From: Oenanthe sinensis
Lineage: Eukaryota > Streptophyta > Magnoliopsida > Apiales > Apiaceae
Assembly (NCBI GenBank): GCA_028671895.1
Contig: CM053795.1
Coordinates: forward strand, 9,755,501 to 9,819,500
Direction of reading: 5' to 3'
DNA: 64,000 nucleotides
The translations under genes were made by a program, and so were the position numbers. A model generated the notes under the pieces. That model ran no database searches. It was not told the origin of the DNA and saw only the letters and a list, made by a program, of their open reading frames with translations. Each line of letters begins with the position of its first letter. Position 1 is the first letter of the stretch. This document shows positions 50,182 to 62,363 of the stretch, piece after piece.

Positions 50182-51850
50182 CATAAGGTAAAGTCAAATA
50201 CACGAACGGAGAAAACTAAATGATCAACATGAATATATACATATAAATGAAAACAAATTATTTTTTCGATAAATATTTTACTTAATTTTCATTTGATTTT
50301 ATGAAATCAGCCCTATTTACGACTAAATTTTTACATTGAATCTGTCGTAAATAGATATTTTGGTGTTCAGTCGAAAGTTAAAAAACTGTCACAAATAAAA
50401 TAAAAGTGAGATCAAATGAAAACCACAAATATTCAACAATTAAATTATCCATGAAAATATTTAATTTTAAATGTATTACACGATTACAAGAATTAATTAC
50501 ATAGTTTACCATCACCAATTGCCCTATATTAGTTTTATATATAGATGAACCTAAAACTGTCAATATAGCATCACTTTGAACAAATAGTACATATATGTAA
50601 CGTGTATACAAGTGACTGTCTACTGATATTTTTGTTATGGACTGTGAGACTCTAGTATATGCCTTCCTTAATTGAAATTTTTTGTGCTTATAATATTCTT
50701 TATCAATTCAAGTATTTATTTTATGATTTAAAACTTCTAATGTTATGAACCATATATAAACCCTAGTAGCCACTGAAATTATATTTCATTTTGAGCAAGA
50801 CAAAAACAACTATCAAAATGTCCCCCCCCCCCCCCCCCCCCCGTATTATATGTGAAGCTTAGACACACAAAAAATAAATTAAATAATACATTCAGTTGTG
50901 TCAAATCATGCAAAAAAATAATTCAATATTAAAGTAAAAATATACAATAAAAGTCATCGGAAAGCTGCTCTACGAATAGTTAACTGCAGTTAGATCATCG
51001 GAAACCCCCAAATGTTAAATTTAAAAATTGAACAAATTAAGAAACACATAAACAAAATATCAAGAAACCAAATCCAAAGAATATAAAATGTAGAACTTAA
51101 ATAAATAGAAATAAGCTCACCATAGATTTCAATATAAAAGAAACATGACATTACTATTATTTATCAGTCCGATATCAAAACTGAAAATTTTATGTAAAAG
51201 TGTCTTGGTATGTACATTTTTCGAGTAGCTAGTATGTATGGAGTGCTAAAGTTGTATAACTACAGGGAGATAAGTTTGATAATTAATATATAAAACCCTA
51301 GAAGCCTAATTGAAACTCATCCGAAAACACAGCACCCTTACATAAATATACATGATCAGTATCCACACATCCATCTTTAATCTATGAAATTTAGACACAG
51401 AAAAAGATATATCCATCCATGGATCTGTATCAACTCGTGCAACACAAAGGGGCAATTCGACAGATAAAACATATGTAAGTTAGATCTTTACAAAGTTGAT
51501 ACCAGTCAACAGAATCCCAACTGATATATAAGTTGATATTTTCTTTACAAAGAAAATATCAAGGAAGCAAACCTAAATGTGTAAAGTTCACCACTAGTTC
51601 AGATGGTAGTCAGATACTCCACAAGTATATTTATACCTAGTCATAGGTGCAAAATCAAAACCAAACTTTGGGAAAAAACAGTTTGAGAGGATATATACAA
51701 TAAACATTAACAGGGTTTAACAATACAAGGATGTAAGAGTGTCAATAAAGGGTTGGGGGCCTGGTGGGGTACCTGATTTGCCAGTCATTGTACTTCAATA
51801 GGATGGAAACTTAATCAGGAAAATGCAAGCTTTAATTTCTTTATGAAGTG
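50182..51850. other. Duplicated upstream sequence of copy C
   Basis: 50580-51540 aligns with gene A upstream sequence (about 41860-42800) and 51610-51850 with the gene B 3' side (44930-45206). It has a 21-base poly-C tract at 50822-50842. No gene is seen. Confidence 0.6.
50822..50842. repeat. Poly-C tract
   Basis: Twenty-one consecutive C in AT-rich DNA. It is absent at the corresponding place upstream of gene A. Confidence 0.95.
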
Positions 51851-52862
51851 CTATATATCATTGCGATCATACGCTCTTCGCCTGGAGGCTTCATGCATTT
51901 CATATTCCTCATAGAAATTGATGTCCCTAAAATAGTTGTCATGGAAACTCCCAGCTGGGAATATCTGATGAACTGCAGGAATTTGTGGGAACCTGGAGGA
52001 GCTCTTGCTGCCAGATGTATTCTGGGGTGGATAACTCAAGTTACCTCTCCTCATCAATCTCTCTTGCATGATCGAATCCTGTGTTGCTGCCTAACTGATC
52101 GACCTGCTGGTGTAATGAAATTTCTCGAAGATGAAGGATTCATCTTCTCTTCATGTAGGGGCTCTGATAGGACACAATGCAAGGTAAAGTCAAATGCACG
52201 TACAGCGAAAACTAAATTATCAGAACAAAACAAATGAGTTATATTACTTGTTACTGATCATTCGACATATATAATTCTCTAGAAGAAAATCTAGTCTTCT
52301 TTGGAGACTAGATATTTGTAATTTTGAGTTTGCGTACCAGAATGAATTCTCTTCTCTGCTCTTGTCCATGGCCGGAACTCAGTATAAGTTTGCCCTTAGT
52401 ACTCTTTGAGTCTTTGTTGTCTTCAAATTAGAATCAGTTGCTGCCAAATTTCCCAGGTCTTTTTTGAATTGCAATAACATTTTCTGATAATCAACCTTTA
52501 GTTCATCTATTAATTAAGGATTTTCTAGCTTCTTTCCTGAACTTTTACGAGAACTCTCTTCTATAGTACTTTTTGGTTTACTATATTCGTTCTTTTCTCG
52601 AACAATATTGACAGCAGCCGCCTTGCCTGATTTGACAATAATTAATTGTCTCAACTGAACTGTCACTAGCTTACCCATATATTACTGCCTGGAAAAACCA
52701 AATTAGCCAAATTAGAAAACGATAACGATCCTATTCTTTTTTAGGGTAGGACGTTCTTCATCAGAACTTGAGTCTGAATAGAAACTTGAGAAATTCCTAA
52801 CATATTTTGTCCTCTTGAGCTCCGTAATCTCCTCATATTATTGCTTCATGCTCATTTTTCCA
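51851..52862 (-). pseudogene. Decayed copy of gene B (copy D)
   Basis: Exon 3 equivalent 52163-51851 is nearly intact at its end (72 codons open from 52069), but an insertion in the gtcgatcagttaggcagc region shifts the frame upstream. Exon 2 equivalent (about 52690-52335) has lost the middle of the coiled coil and carries in-frame stops. Exon 1 equivalent (about 52862-52800) reads MSMKQ then stop, and its donor gt has become tt. The order and introns follow gene B, so it is a DNA-level copy and not a retrocopy. Confidence 0.8.
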
Positions 52863-53814
52863 GTCAGGAATTAATTATCAATTACAAATTAACTTCCAAA
52901 GCTTTGAAATTACACGAGAAAAACTTAATTAATTAACTTTGATATATACATGTAATTATGAATTAAGTCAATTACCTGCAGAGAGGAGGATAAGATTATG
53001 TTTTCTCATCAGTAATTTTACAGGAGACTTGAATTCCAACAAGTATTTCAGAGAAGAATTTCCACTATAGGCAACTTTAAAACCTTCATGCTGGATTTAA
53101 AGGAATTAATTTATTCATCCTGCTAGGTTTTTTAAATTGACAAACCAATTGTTCTTCTCAACTTAATTATCTTTTATCACCATAATAGAATAATTCGAAA
53201 TTAATGTGCAAAGAGATCATATATAGTTTTTAGAGTATCACATGCATTTTACACTTACAACTATTACACAAACGTAATTTACCATTAACAGAAAGCCAGA
53301 TTATATAGGTATATGGGTGAACAAAAATATATTACAGGATTCGAGTAACAAGCAACTTTCTTCAATTACTCAAGCATGACTGTTGAAATAGTTATTACTA
53401 GCTTGCCATTATACAGTTAAGTAATTAAGATTCAACACTCTAACAACGAGGGCCAATATTTAACTAAAACTCGTGTGAAAGCAGCAGACCATACTGTATT
53501 TCGAGCAAAACGATACCGTAACAAAATCTAATAGTGACTGCCTACTATACTTACCCTTGTATATTCTCTTAATTTTCGTAGTAGGACTCGACTAGTGTTC
53601 CTCATTTGCTAATTAATTGTGAGCTTCTTTATATATATATCATTGTCAATTTAAGTATCTAGTTTTATAATTCCAGACCTGCAATTGTATGAACCGTCAT
53701 TAATCTTTAGTTAGGTATGTTGTCGATTGTAACATGACAAAATCTTGCAACACTAGCTAGATTGGTTGAAGAGGGCTATGCTATGAAGCTGCAGAAAACA
53801 CATAAAGATACACA
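52863..53814. other. Duplicated upstream sequence of copy D
   Basis: It matches the gene B upstream region at about 46323-47220 (for example cagcagaccatactgtatttcgagc against 46908 onward). Continuity resumes at 55853, beyond the inserted hAT element. Confidence 0.65.
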
Positions 53815-53822
53815 CATACAGC

Positions 53823-55844
53823 CAGTGGCGGAAGCAGGATTTGATGACGGGGGGGCGTAATTTGAAAAAAAAAATTGTCTTAAAAGTCACAAAGATAACT
53901 TAATAAATAGTAATCAATCCAACAGGTTTCTAACAGTTGATTATGTCCTATTAGAAGACGGCAATTGAATTCTACGAGTAGACATGTTTTGAAAACGGCG
54001 TAATATGACATCGTTGTCAATTTTCGCAAATACTTCCTTCTCAATATATACTACCAAACTGTCATTCATTCATTCATCTCCCATTCGGTTCCGTAGATCC
54101 GTCTTGACAATATTCATGGCTGAAAATACTCTCTCAACTGAAGCAGTGGCAACCGGTAGTAGCAATGCAAGTTCAATTAAGCGGTACACCAATGGATAAG
54201 CTTGAGATTTCCTAGTTGCAACCATCTTTTTCGCAAGACTCCCCAAATCTTCAATTTCTGGAAAAAAAAATTCCCTTCTTACATCATGAATGTACATGTC
54301 AAGTTGTGTTTTAATCATCAAAACCTCAGTCCATGAGAAATCTTCCTTATAAAGATCAGCAAGATGTACTAACTTATCAACATCAAAGTTGGAATATGAA
54401 TTCCTAGGATCAAGGCATGCTACCGAAAGAAGTAAGTCAGTGCTAACTTCCGGAAAACGAGTATCCAACTCTTGAGAAATTAAATCAACAACCTAGTTCA
54501 TAAGAGATGGAGAAGCGGAGTTAAGAAAGAAGTTGATAATAAAATAGACTTGACAAAAAACTAGATAAACTACCTCACAAAAAACTTCAATGCGATAATG
54601 ATGGTAATTAGTGACACTTTGTCCATCTCTCTTCATCCGGGTACGAGATTTTATGATATCTTCCATGTTAACAACCTCAATATTGTTTGCCACACAAAAA
54701 GAGTCAACTTCATTCAAAAATATTTCACATCCTCTTTCTCGAAAGTCTTGCATTCGTTCCTTTACATTCACAATTAAATGCATAGCTTGGACTATATTTT
54801 GATCTCTTTGTTGTAGCAAATTTGACAAATCATTTGTGTAGCCAAGTATTTGTTTCATCAAGTGAAATATAAACACAAAGTCGTAGCTTTCCATCCTAAT
54901 CAACAAGATCTTAGACATACCTCGTGTATCACTAATACTACCATCATCAAAAACGTTTTCAAGCACTTTTATAACCGAAGGCCACAATGAGTGTAGACGT
55001 AGTAAAGTGATGTAGTGGGATCCCCATCTAGTGTCACATGGTCTTGCCAATCCTTTTTCTTGATTCTTGCCCCTTCCACTACTAATTTCTCTTGTCTCAA
55101 GGCGTTCAATTATTCGTTCATGTTCACTTTGTCGAAGACGGTCAACCCTTTTGCAAGATGATCCACTCATATTCACAATCAAGCCAATAAGATTAAAGAA
55201 ATCACTAATAGTTCATATAAGCAACTAGAAGTATTTATAAAAAATTGAGTGAAACAGCCAAATAGGGGGTTAAAACTTACAAGACAGTGGACACCAAATG
55301 ACCAAGGCAGAAAAATAAAATTCACTGACCCTTTGCTTTGTCTTGATAACCCCAATTCCAAAACCAAACACTTGTTCTGTGACAAAAAGTGAACCACCCA
55401 GCAATAAGCCAATAATTAATTCAATATTCAATTATTCAAAGGTACAAACTAAACATATAAATAAAATTCATTATTCAAATTTACCCAACTGAAATAGAGC
55501 TTCGATTTAAAGGAGAATAAACCTGGTTGCTTTACTTCTCTCCTCTCGTATTGTCGTTGTCGGGTGTTTTATAGTGTATCTGTTCTTTTATCTTACTTTG
55601 TCATTGTGTATTAGGGATTTAGGGAGCGTGTGTTATGTGTTTTTTTTTTAATTCACCATGTGTTGACTTTTGTATGCGTGTATACATGTGCTGCAGTTTG
55701 TAATACAAACAAAACTAATACAATTTTTTTTATATCTAAGGGGGGGGCAAAAATGCAGCAATTCTAAAATACAAAAAAAAAAAAATAGTAGCTAAGCAGG
55801 GTCAATGGACCCCCCCCCCAGTCCCTACACTCCTTCCGCCACTG
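53823..55844 (-). mobile_element. hAT-superfamily transposon with 8-bp target duplication
   Basis: The terminal inverted repeats begin CAGTGGCGGAAG at both ends (53823 inward; 55844 inward on the other strand), each followed by a G-rich run. The flanking 8 bases catacagc are identical at 53815-53822 and 55845-55852, a perfect hAT target duplication. The 2,022-bp element carries only the C-terminal part of a transposase on the minus strand, so it is internally deleted and non-autonomous. It is inserted in the upstream region of copy D; the gene B counterpart at about 47216 is uninterrupted. Confidence 0.92.
53960..55182 (-). pseudogene. hAT transposase fragment (zinc finger MYM-type 1-like), disabled
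   Basis: The readable part runs from 55182 to 54574, then a GT-AG intron (54573-54493), then 54492 onward. The first part has the family stretch CKRVDRLRQSEHERI and DTRWGSHY. The second has the hAT C-terminal dimerisation region with the motif ATASVERVFSAMNIVKT. A TGA at 54072-54070 follows RMGDE where relatives have Trp; the frame then continues MNDSLVVYIEKEVF, so this is a single nonsense change. The N-terminal zinc finger and the first part of the catalytic core are missing. Confidence 0.85.
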
Positions 55845-55852
55845 CATACAGC

Positions 55853-57060
55853 TGTAAAAACTCATGTCAAAATAACAGGTTCTAGACTTATATATTAACA
55901 CACACAATTGATCTCACTTCAGAACCTTATACCTAATGTTAGATCTCTATCAAGTTACAGCGATCAAATAATAATCAGAAACCCCAAACGTTCAAATTTA
56001 ACAAAAAAACTCATAAGCAAAATAAGAAAGTAAATCTGAAGAGCACTAAAATGTAGAACCAATAAAATATAGAGAGGAAATTAGTTTATAATAAATTTCA
56101 TCATGGTAAAATTAAGAAACATAACCCTTATCATCATTTTTCGATCTAATTGAGCCCTTAATCTCACAATTCTATAAGAATAGAAAAATCGAATTTTATT
56201 GTGAATTTGGGAGTGTGACAACTTACAAGAGAATGGGTATACCTGAAGTTGACTGAGAATCAAATATAAAATAATGTATTAATGATGTCTTTTGTTAGTA
56301 TACTTTAGATAAATATTGTTGGTTAGTTATACAGATTTATTATTTAGACTATTTTTAATAAATTAAAAAGAAATTAAAACTTTAAACTCATTTCAGAGCA
56401 TTGGATCACCCCATACATATAGTTTGTATATCTTCCACTTGTATAAAAAATACATTTTATTAATACTTAAAATTAATTTTGTTTAATTGATTAATCATTT
56501 AAAATTAGATTTATTATTTAAACATGTCTAACGATTTTTAAAATATCGATATCACAATATTTTTAAGATATAATAAGTATTAAAATATATTAATACTAAA
56601 TTTTAAAATGATTAAAATAATATTTCATACCTCTACTTTTTCTCAAACGATGTTAACATGAATTTTTTTTAATCCATATATTTTTACACAATTAAAAAAT
56701 ATAGGCCCTTAAAATTGTATGCCATATATATGATACATATTAAAATTTAATGAAAAAAGGTTAGTTTCTTAATAAAAAATTTTGGGCAAAGTTTTACTTC
56801 TCCTATAATCAATATATATTTTTAAAAATATTTTATAATATCTATACTACATTATTATAACCAAATAACATAACTTTTTTTCATCTTACTTATGTGAATC
56901 ATAGAATAGATCTTAACCGTCCATAATCATAAAAATGATCTCAACCATCCAATTTTAATAAAAACTAATTTTAAAAATATATATCATACTTACAACTCTA
57001 TCCTCGATAGTCCTCCTTTTATACAAACTGCTCACGGATAATGATTATTAATTATATTCT
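55853..57060. other. Rest of duplicated upstream segment, then AT-rich DNA with a Helitron 5' end
   Basis: 55853-56320 continues the copy D upstream sequence and ends near the same point as the gene B segment (agtatacttta at 47645 and 56299). A Helitron-family 5' end (TCTATACTACATTATTATAA) starts at 56841 after host A and is recognisable to about 57060; its 3' end is not found. Confidence 0.5.
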
Positions 57061-57374
57061 ATATTTTCTATTTTAAGGCATGATGAATTTATTAAAGTTT
57101 TATTTGATGGTTTCAGTTTTTATCTCATATAGATGTGAACCATTTCTCCTTTTTGTACTTATTAACCATTTCATTTTAGGAATAATAATATTTTTAACTC
57201 GATTTAATATTATTTAAATAATATTTTAATTAAATATAATATTATAATTTTTTATAATATATAATTATAGTTATTTTTTATAATATTTTTATAAAAATTC
57301 TAATCGATTGTGGAATTAATAAAAATTCTAGTACCGAAACATGGATTTTTTAATAATATATAAAAAAAATGCTC

Positions 57375-57600
57375 CTTTTTTTGTTGAATTGGATTGTGTT
57401 GCATGATCGATATTTATTCTATATTTGTGAGTAAATGCAAATCTGAACGATTTAACACCTTAACAAAACTGTCTTACCATTATTGTCATCTAAGTTAAAT
57501 GTTGTACACTCATTCACAACTATAATATAGACATTCATTTAAAGATGTGAAGTGTTAGGGACATGGTTGATGTCATAATATATATGAAATTATACTGAAA
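57375..57600 (+). repeat. Copy of NAC-like gene intron 1 sequence
   Basis: It aligns with 60210-60480 in intron 1 of the NAC-like gene (shared gaattggatt, gtaaatgcaaat, gaacgatttaacacctt, ttgatg-cataatatatatg). No exon is attached, so this is a fragment of a lost tandem copy. Confidence 0.65.
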
Positions 57601-57779
57601 TTTGTATAATTAAGTAGGTGGTGGAGCACTAGTATAATTTAATTATTCAAATTTTATTACCGATGCATGAGTATTTTTAATAATAATTTTATAATTAAAA
57701 TTTTAAATATTCATATTTATTCAATTTTAATATTAAAATTTAATAAGAAATAATATTTTACATATAATTTTAATAGAAT

Positions 57780-59235
57780 TAAAGAGTTTTAATGATAATG
57801 AAATTCAGTTAAATTATAACTGTGTTAGATTTAAATTATTATATTATATATGAAATAAATTATATATATTTAATTCTATTTCTTAAGGTGTTTGTAATTT
57901 TTTTGAAGTTGTTGAACCATACTAAACTATCAATTATTCCCTATATCAATTATAATAGTGTAGTTTTGAATTTGTTCTTAAAGTAACTTTAATTTTAAAT
58001 ATTAATTTTAGTAAATTTTAAGTAGTTTGTGTAACGATAAAAGTGAGATTAAAAATGAAATAGATTATATATATATATTCAAAATTCAATAATTTATAAT
58101 TTTATTAGATTTTAAATAGTTTGAGGGGTAATGAAATTGAGATGGATATGTAAAGTTATAATTGTGTTGGATTTATATTGTTATACTATTATATTATAAA
58201 TAAAATAAATTATATGTATTTAATTCTTTTTTGAAAGCTGTTTAGAATTTTTTTTAGAAGACGTTGAAGCATGTCAAACTACCAATTATCTCAGGTTATA
58301 ATAGTAACACAGATGAATGAATTTTTAATATTTTATTTATATTGAAATAAATTTTTATATTTTTTTTATTTCTCCAATAATTAATATAATAGCGCACAAA
58401 CTAAATTACTAGCATATTAAAAAAACATGTGAAACTAACTATAATAATGTCTGCATATAAAATGGTGTTATGATATCATGATAAGTTATAATAGCTCTCT
58501 AATAAAAATATTGAAATTAATGATATTGTTAAAAAAGTGATTTATATTATTATTAATATTTCATAATTTTGGTGTGTAAGTATTTAACTAGAAAATATGA
58601 GAAATTTAAATAAGTTCAGAAGTAAAATATTTTTTTGAATTTATTTTTATTTAATTTTAAATATTATTTAATTTATTATTTTGTTATTTGTATTTTGATA
58701 ATATTATGTTACTTTATATTATTAAAGTGACTTAAATAATTTACATCTTTTATAATTATCCATTTTTGGGATTACATTATTAGTAATATATTATAATTTT
58801 AATAGAGTTTAAAGAGTTTGATTAAAGATAAAATTGAGCTATGTTACAATTGTGATAGATTTATACTACTATATTATTATATTATAAATAATTTAATTTT
58901 TAAAAAAATTTGAATAAGGATGAAAATAAGATATGTTACAACTTACAATTGTATTAAATGAAATAAATTATATGTATTTATATTTTTAGAAATTTAATAA
59001 AAAAATTAACAAATAATAATTTTTTATTTTAACAGAGTTTAAAAAGTTTGATTGGTAATAAAATTGAGATATGTAAATTAAGTTATAATTGTGTTAGATT
59101 TATAATATTATATTATTATATTATAAATGAAATATATTATATGTATTTAAATTTATTTTGGATGGGGTTTGTAATTTTGTGGAAGGCACTAGAACCAATC
59201 AAACTACCAATTACCAAATACAAAATACATTAACA
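57780..59235. repeat. Diverged tandem repeat array upstream of the NAC-like gene
   Basis: Units of the form aaattgagat...gttagattta...ttataaat...ttatatgtatttaa...aactaccaatta recur at about 57795, 58130, 58823, 58920 and 59056. The ends tcaaactaccaatta at about 58278 and 59196 are nearly identical. Units vary in length and are strongly diverged. Confidence 0.55.
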
Positions 59236-59491
59236 TAATTATAAAGCATAATTATAATAGAGTTTAGTCTCTTGGAATTCAAACGTTGTAAAATGCAAAA
59301 CCGCTTGAATATAGATTTTTGTACCTAGTACCCCAAGTGAACCTCGTTTGTCGGGCCTATATATACACCCCATACTCCTCTTCTATTACTTACTCGACTG
59401 GAGTTGTTTTGTTCTTCTCTCTCAAATTATATAATATTAATCTACTACAAGATCAGATCTCATCAAGAGTAATTGTTTTTTTGGTGAGATA

Positions 59492-61330
59492 ATGGATATA
59501 TATAATTGGCTTATGCTTATATTATGTACAATGGTACATAACAATGTAACAGTGAGCAGTAATGGTAATTCAGGAGGAGAAGATGTAGAGGTTGAATTAA
59601 AAAATCTACCAGCCATACCACCAGGCTTTCACTTTTTGCCGTCTTCTTGTCAGTTTATTTTAGAATATTTAGTCAAAAAAATTATAGGGGTTCCTTTGCC
59701 TTCTGACATGGTCAAGGTTAGGGATGGAATTCAGCGTCTTGATCCTGAACAACATAGATTCGGTGAGTTTTTTATTTACCTAATACCTTTTTTTACCTGT
59801 TATGATTTATAACAATTATTAATCATGGTTATAGATTTACTATGCTTTATTCTTTATGCGTAATACTTCTTAGATCTAGTTTTATGGAATGGCAACACGA
59901 GATTAATTTAGGGCTTAATTAGGGAGGAAAACTATTAAATTTGATTCATTGTCTTTTTTGGGATTTAGGGTTTAGATCTAGTTTGTCATTAGGGTTGTTT
60001 ACTTAATTAAGTGGTATTTTAATCCGGTTAATGGAGTCTAGACCTTATTAGTGTGTTAGTTGAGATCTTTAATTGGTAAGATAAAGATTAATTCATTTTT
60101 ATTAACAGGAAATTTCTGTGTTTATTATTATGGTATTCCAAACCATTCCCCGACTAAATTTGCCAATCACCATTCCTGTTTTCGACGAGTTCAACAAAAA
60201 AAACTCCCTTTTTGCTGAATTGAATTGGATTATGTTGTCTGATCGAGCTTTATTCTATGCTTGCGAGTAAATGCAAATTTGAACGATTTAACACCTTGAC
60301 AAAGTTGTCTTGTGATTACTCTCATTGTCCTATAAATGCAAATCTGAATAATTTAACGTTTTGACAAAGCTGTCTTACGGTGTTGTGATTACTCTCATTG
60401 TCCTATAAATTGAATGATGTACACTCATTCACAACAATTATATAGACATTCACTTAAAAATGGTTGATGCCATAATATATATGGATCTCAACGAGTGTAC
60501 ACATGTTCCCCATTGTGGCATTTTTCCTTGTCATGAAAAGTCTTTGTAAAAAAAATTGGATGAGAAGCAAAACAAGGTGTTAATAATGTTTGGATTTTAT
60601 TGTAAGCTATATCATAAACTCCAATGTTTAGATTTTATTTTTCTTTCTTAATATTGAACTATGAATTTTCAATATTTTCATACATGTATCTCTTTGTTAG
60701 TAGTGTTTCTTATCAATATATGTTACTTTATTCACACAAATATATTCATGTTTTGACAGTTTTCAATTCACGATTTCATAGTTTTGGTATATAAAATGTG
60801 CAGAAGATGATTTCGCTTACTGCATGGATAATGAAGCATATTACATCACAAATAAAACAGAAAGAAATACCGAAGGAGGAGGATCTCAAACAAGTACCGT
60901 CATAAAGACCACTAGTGGGTATTGGAGAGAAAAGAAAAAAGATATTGCCATTTATGACGGGGATGATCAAATCACCGGATACAAAAAATGTTACATTTTT
61001 TGTCGTGACAATAATGATGAGACATCTTGGAGAATGGACGAATTCACAGTCAATCCCGAGATAGTTCCAACTGATGCTCGAGAACAGGTAAAGAAAAGAT
61101 AAATTATGACCAAAACAAGTTTTAAGATGTTTTCATTTTAGATGTTAAAATTGTACTGGTAAGTACCGAATAGTAATCCTTTTTTCTGGGTTTGGCAGAC
61201 AAAAGAAACTATTGCCTGCAGGATTCGAATGAAACAACCAAAAACACAGGAGGGACCGTCTTGCGCATATGAACAATTCAAGGAGGAAGAATTTGAGGAG
61301 GATGAAGATGAAGAATATGAGAATGAGTAA
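59492..61330 (+). CDS. Small divergent NAC-domain protein
   Basis: Three exons, 59492-59762, 60804-61087 and 61199-61330, give 228 aa. The NAC exon pattern is kept. Subdomain A is seen as IPPGFHFLPSS ... YLVKKIIGVPLPSD (residues 42-72), and C-D as SGYWREKKKDIAIYD ... GYKKCYIFCRD ... SWRMDEF. Standard NACs have FxPTDEEL in A and GYWKATGxD in C; here these are SSCQFILEYL and GYWREKKKD, so the DNA-contacting strand is altered. The C-terminus after about 186 is short and acidic (EEFEEDEDEEYENE), where normal NACs have a longer activation region. The first Met gives a hydrophobic start (WLMLILCTM); Met14 is an alternative start. Function as a transcription factor is therefore uncertain. It sits in an array of decayed relatives. 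Confidence 0.75.
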
Positions 61331-62294
61331 TAGAGCTTTAATATGTTGTGAAATCAATAAATTTGTCTTCTTCAGTTACTAATAATGCACAGGATAATAT
61401 CTATGGTTGTGTTGTGGGCAATGAGAAGGCGAGAATCTAGTCTAAAAAGTTTTACCAAATATTTTCGTTTGAGTAAAAGGTTCTTAAAGTTAACTTTAGA
61501 TAATCCTTTTAGTTTTATTATCAGTATTTTACTTTAAAAAACAAATTTTACTCCTTTCACTGCAATAAGCAAGGTCTAAGCAGACCGATATGGTTTCGAT
61601 TTCTGATATAACTGACCACTTCCTTGTTCGGTTTGTAACGTGTAGACATGGTAGAATGGTTCCAGATGTAAATAACCTAATTGAAAAATATGAAACTGAG
61701 ATTTGATTCTATATTTTAATTAGATAATTCAAAATTGATCAACTGAATTCAAAACAATTCAATCCGAATCAAAATTGATTCAATACAATCAAATTAAATA
61801 ATGATCTAAAAATTGATTGGAAGAATCCAAAAACTATATTAACTAAAAATTGAAGTAAAAATAAATTTAAAACATTAGACCCAATGATAACTTGAAATTG
61901 ATCTAACTTGAAAAGTTATTTGAATCGAATAAAAGTATAGGATCCGATATAAATTTGAAATTGAAATTATTCTGAACGAAAATTATTCTATAAAAAAATA
62001 TTAATTTTGTAAACTCATTTAATATTTAATACCGGAAGAAAATAGATTATGATGTTGTATCAATATACTGCATGATTAATGATGTTGAAGAAATTTGCAG
62101 AAAATGACTTGAAAATGTGAGTTTCTATCCACATTTTTGAACAATTTTAGCATAGTAAAAAATTTGTACTGATAAATAATATTAAATTCTTTTCTCTTTA
62201 TTATTTTGTACTGACATAATAATTACTCCTATTAATCCTTTTTTCTTGTGTTTCATTTTTGATGCTAGCCTTTTCTCTTATATTTAATTGGCAG
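61331..62294. other. Spacer with degenerate repeats
   Basis: Presumed 3' UTR to about 61450, then AT-rich sequence (61690-62000) with repeated aaattgat / attcaa motifs like those at 2400-3100. 62160-62294 resembles intron 2 of the NAC-like gene. Confidence 0.4.
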
Positions 62295-62363
62295 GTAAAA
62301 GAAAACATTGCCTGTAGGATTCGGGGGGAGAGACCCTTGTGCGAATATGAAAAATATATTTGA
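62295..62363 (+). pseudogene. Orphan copy of the NAC-like terminal exon
   Basis: It follows a ttggcag acceptor. The frame reads VKENIACRIRGERPLCEYE then stops, matching TKETIACRIR ... CAYEQ of the intact gene at 61199. The acidic tail is gone and the preceding exons are missing. Confidence 0.7.

Noticed and set aside
51848..52237. 129-codon plus-strand frame
   Set aside because: Antisense shadow of the pseudogene D terminal exon; the same shadow occurs opposite gene B exon 3.
54005..54802. Plus-strand open frames within the hAT element
   Set aside because: They are antisense shadows of the transposase fragment, which is clearly coded on the minus strand.
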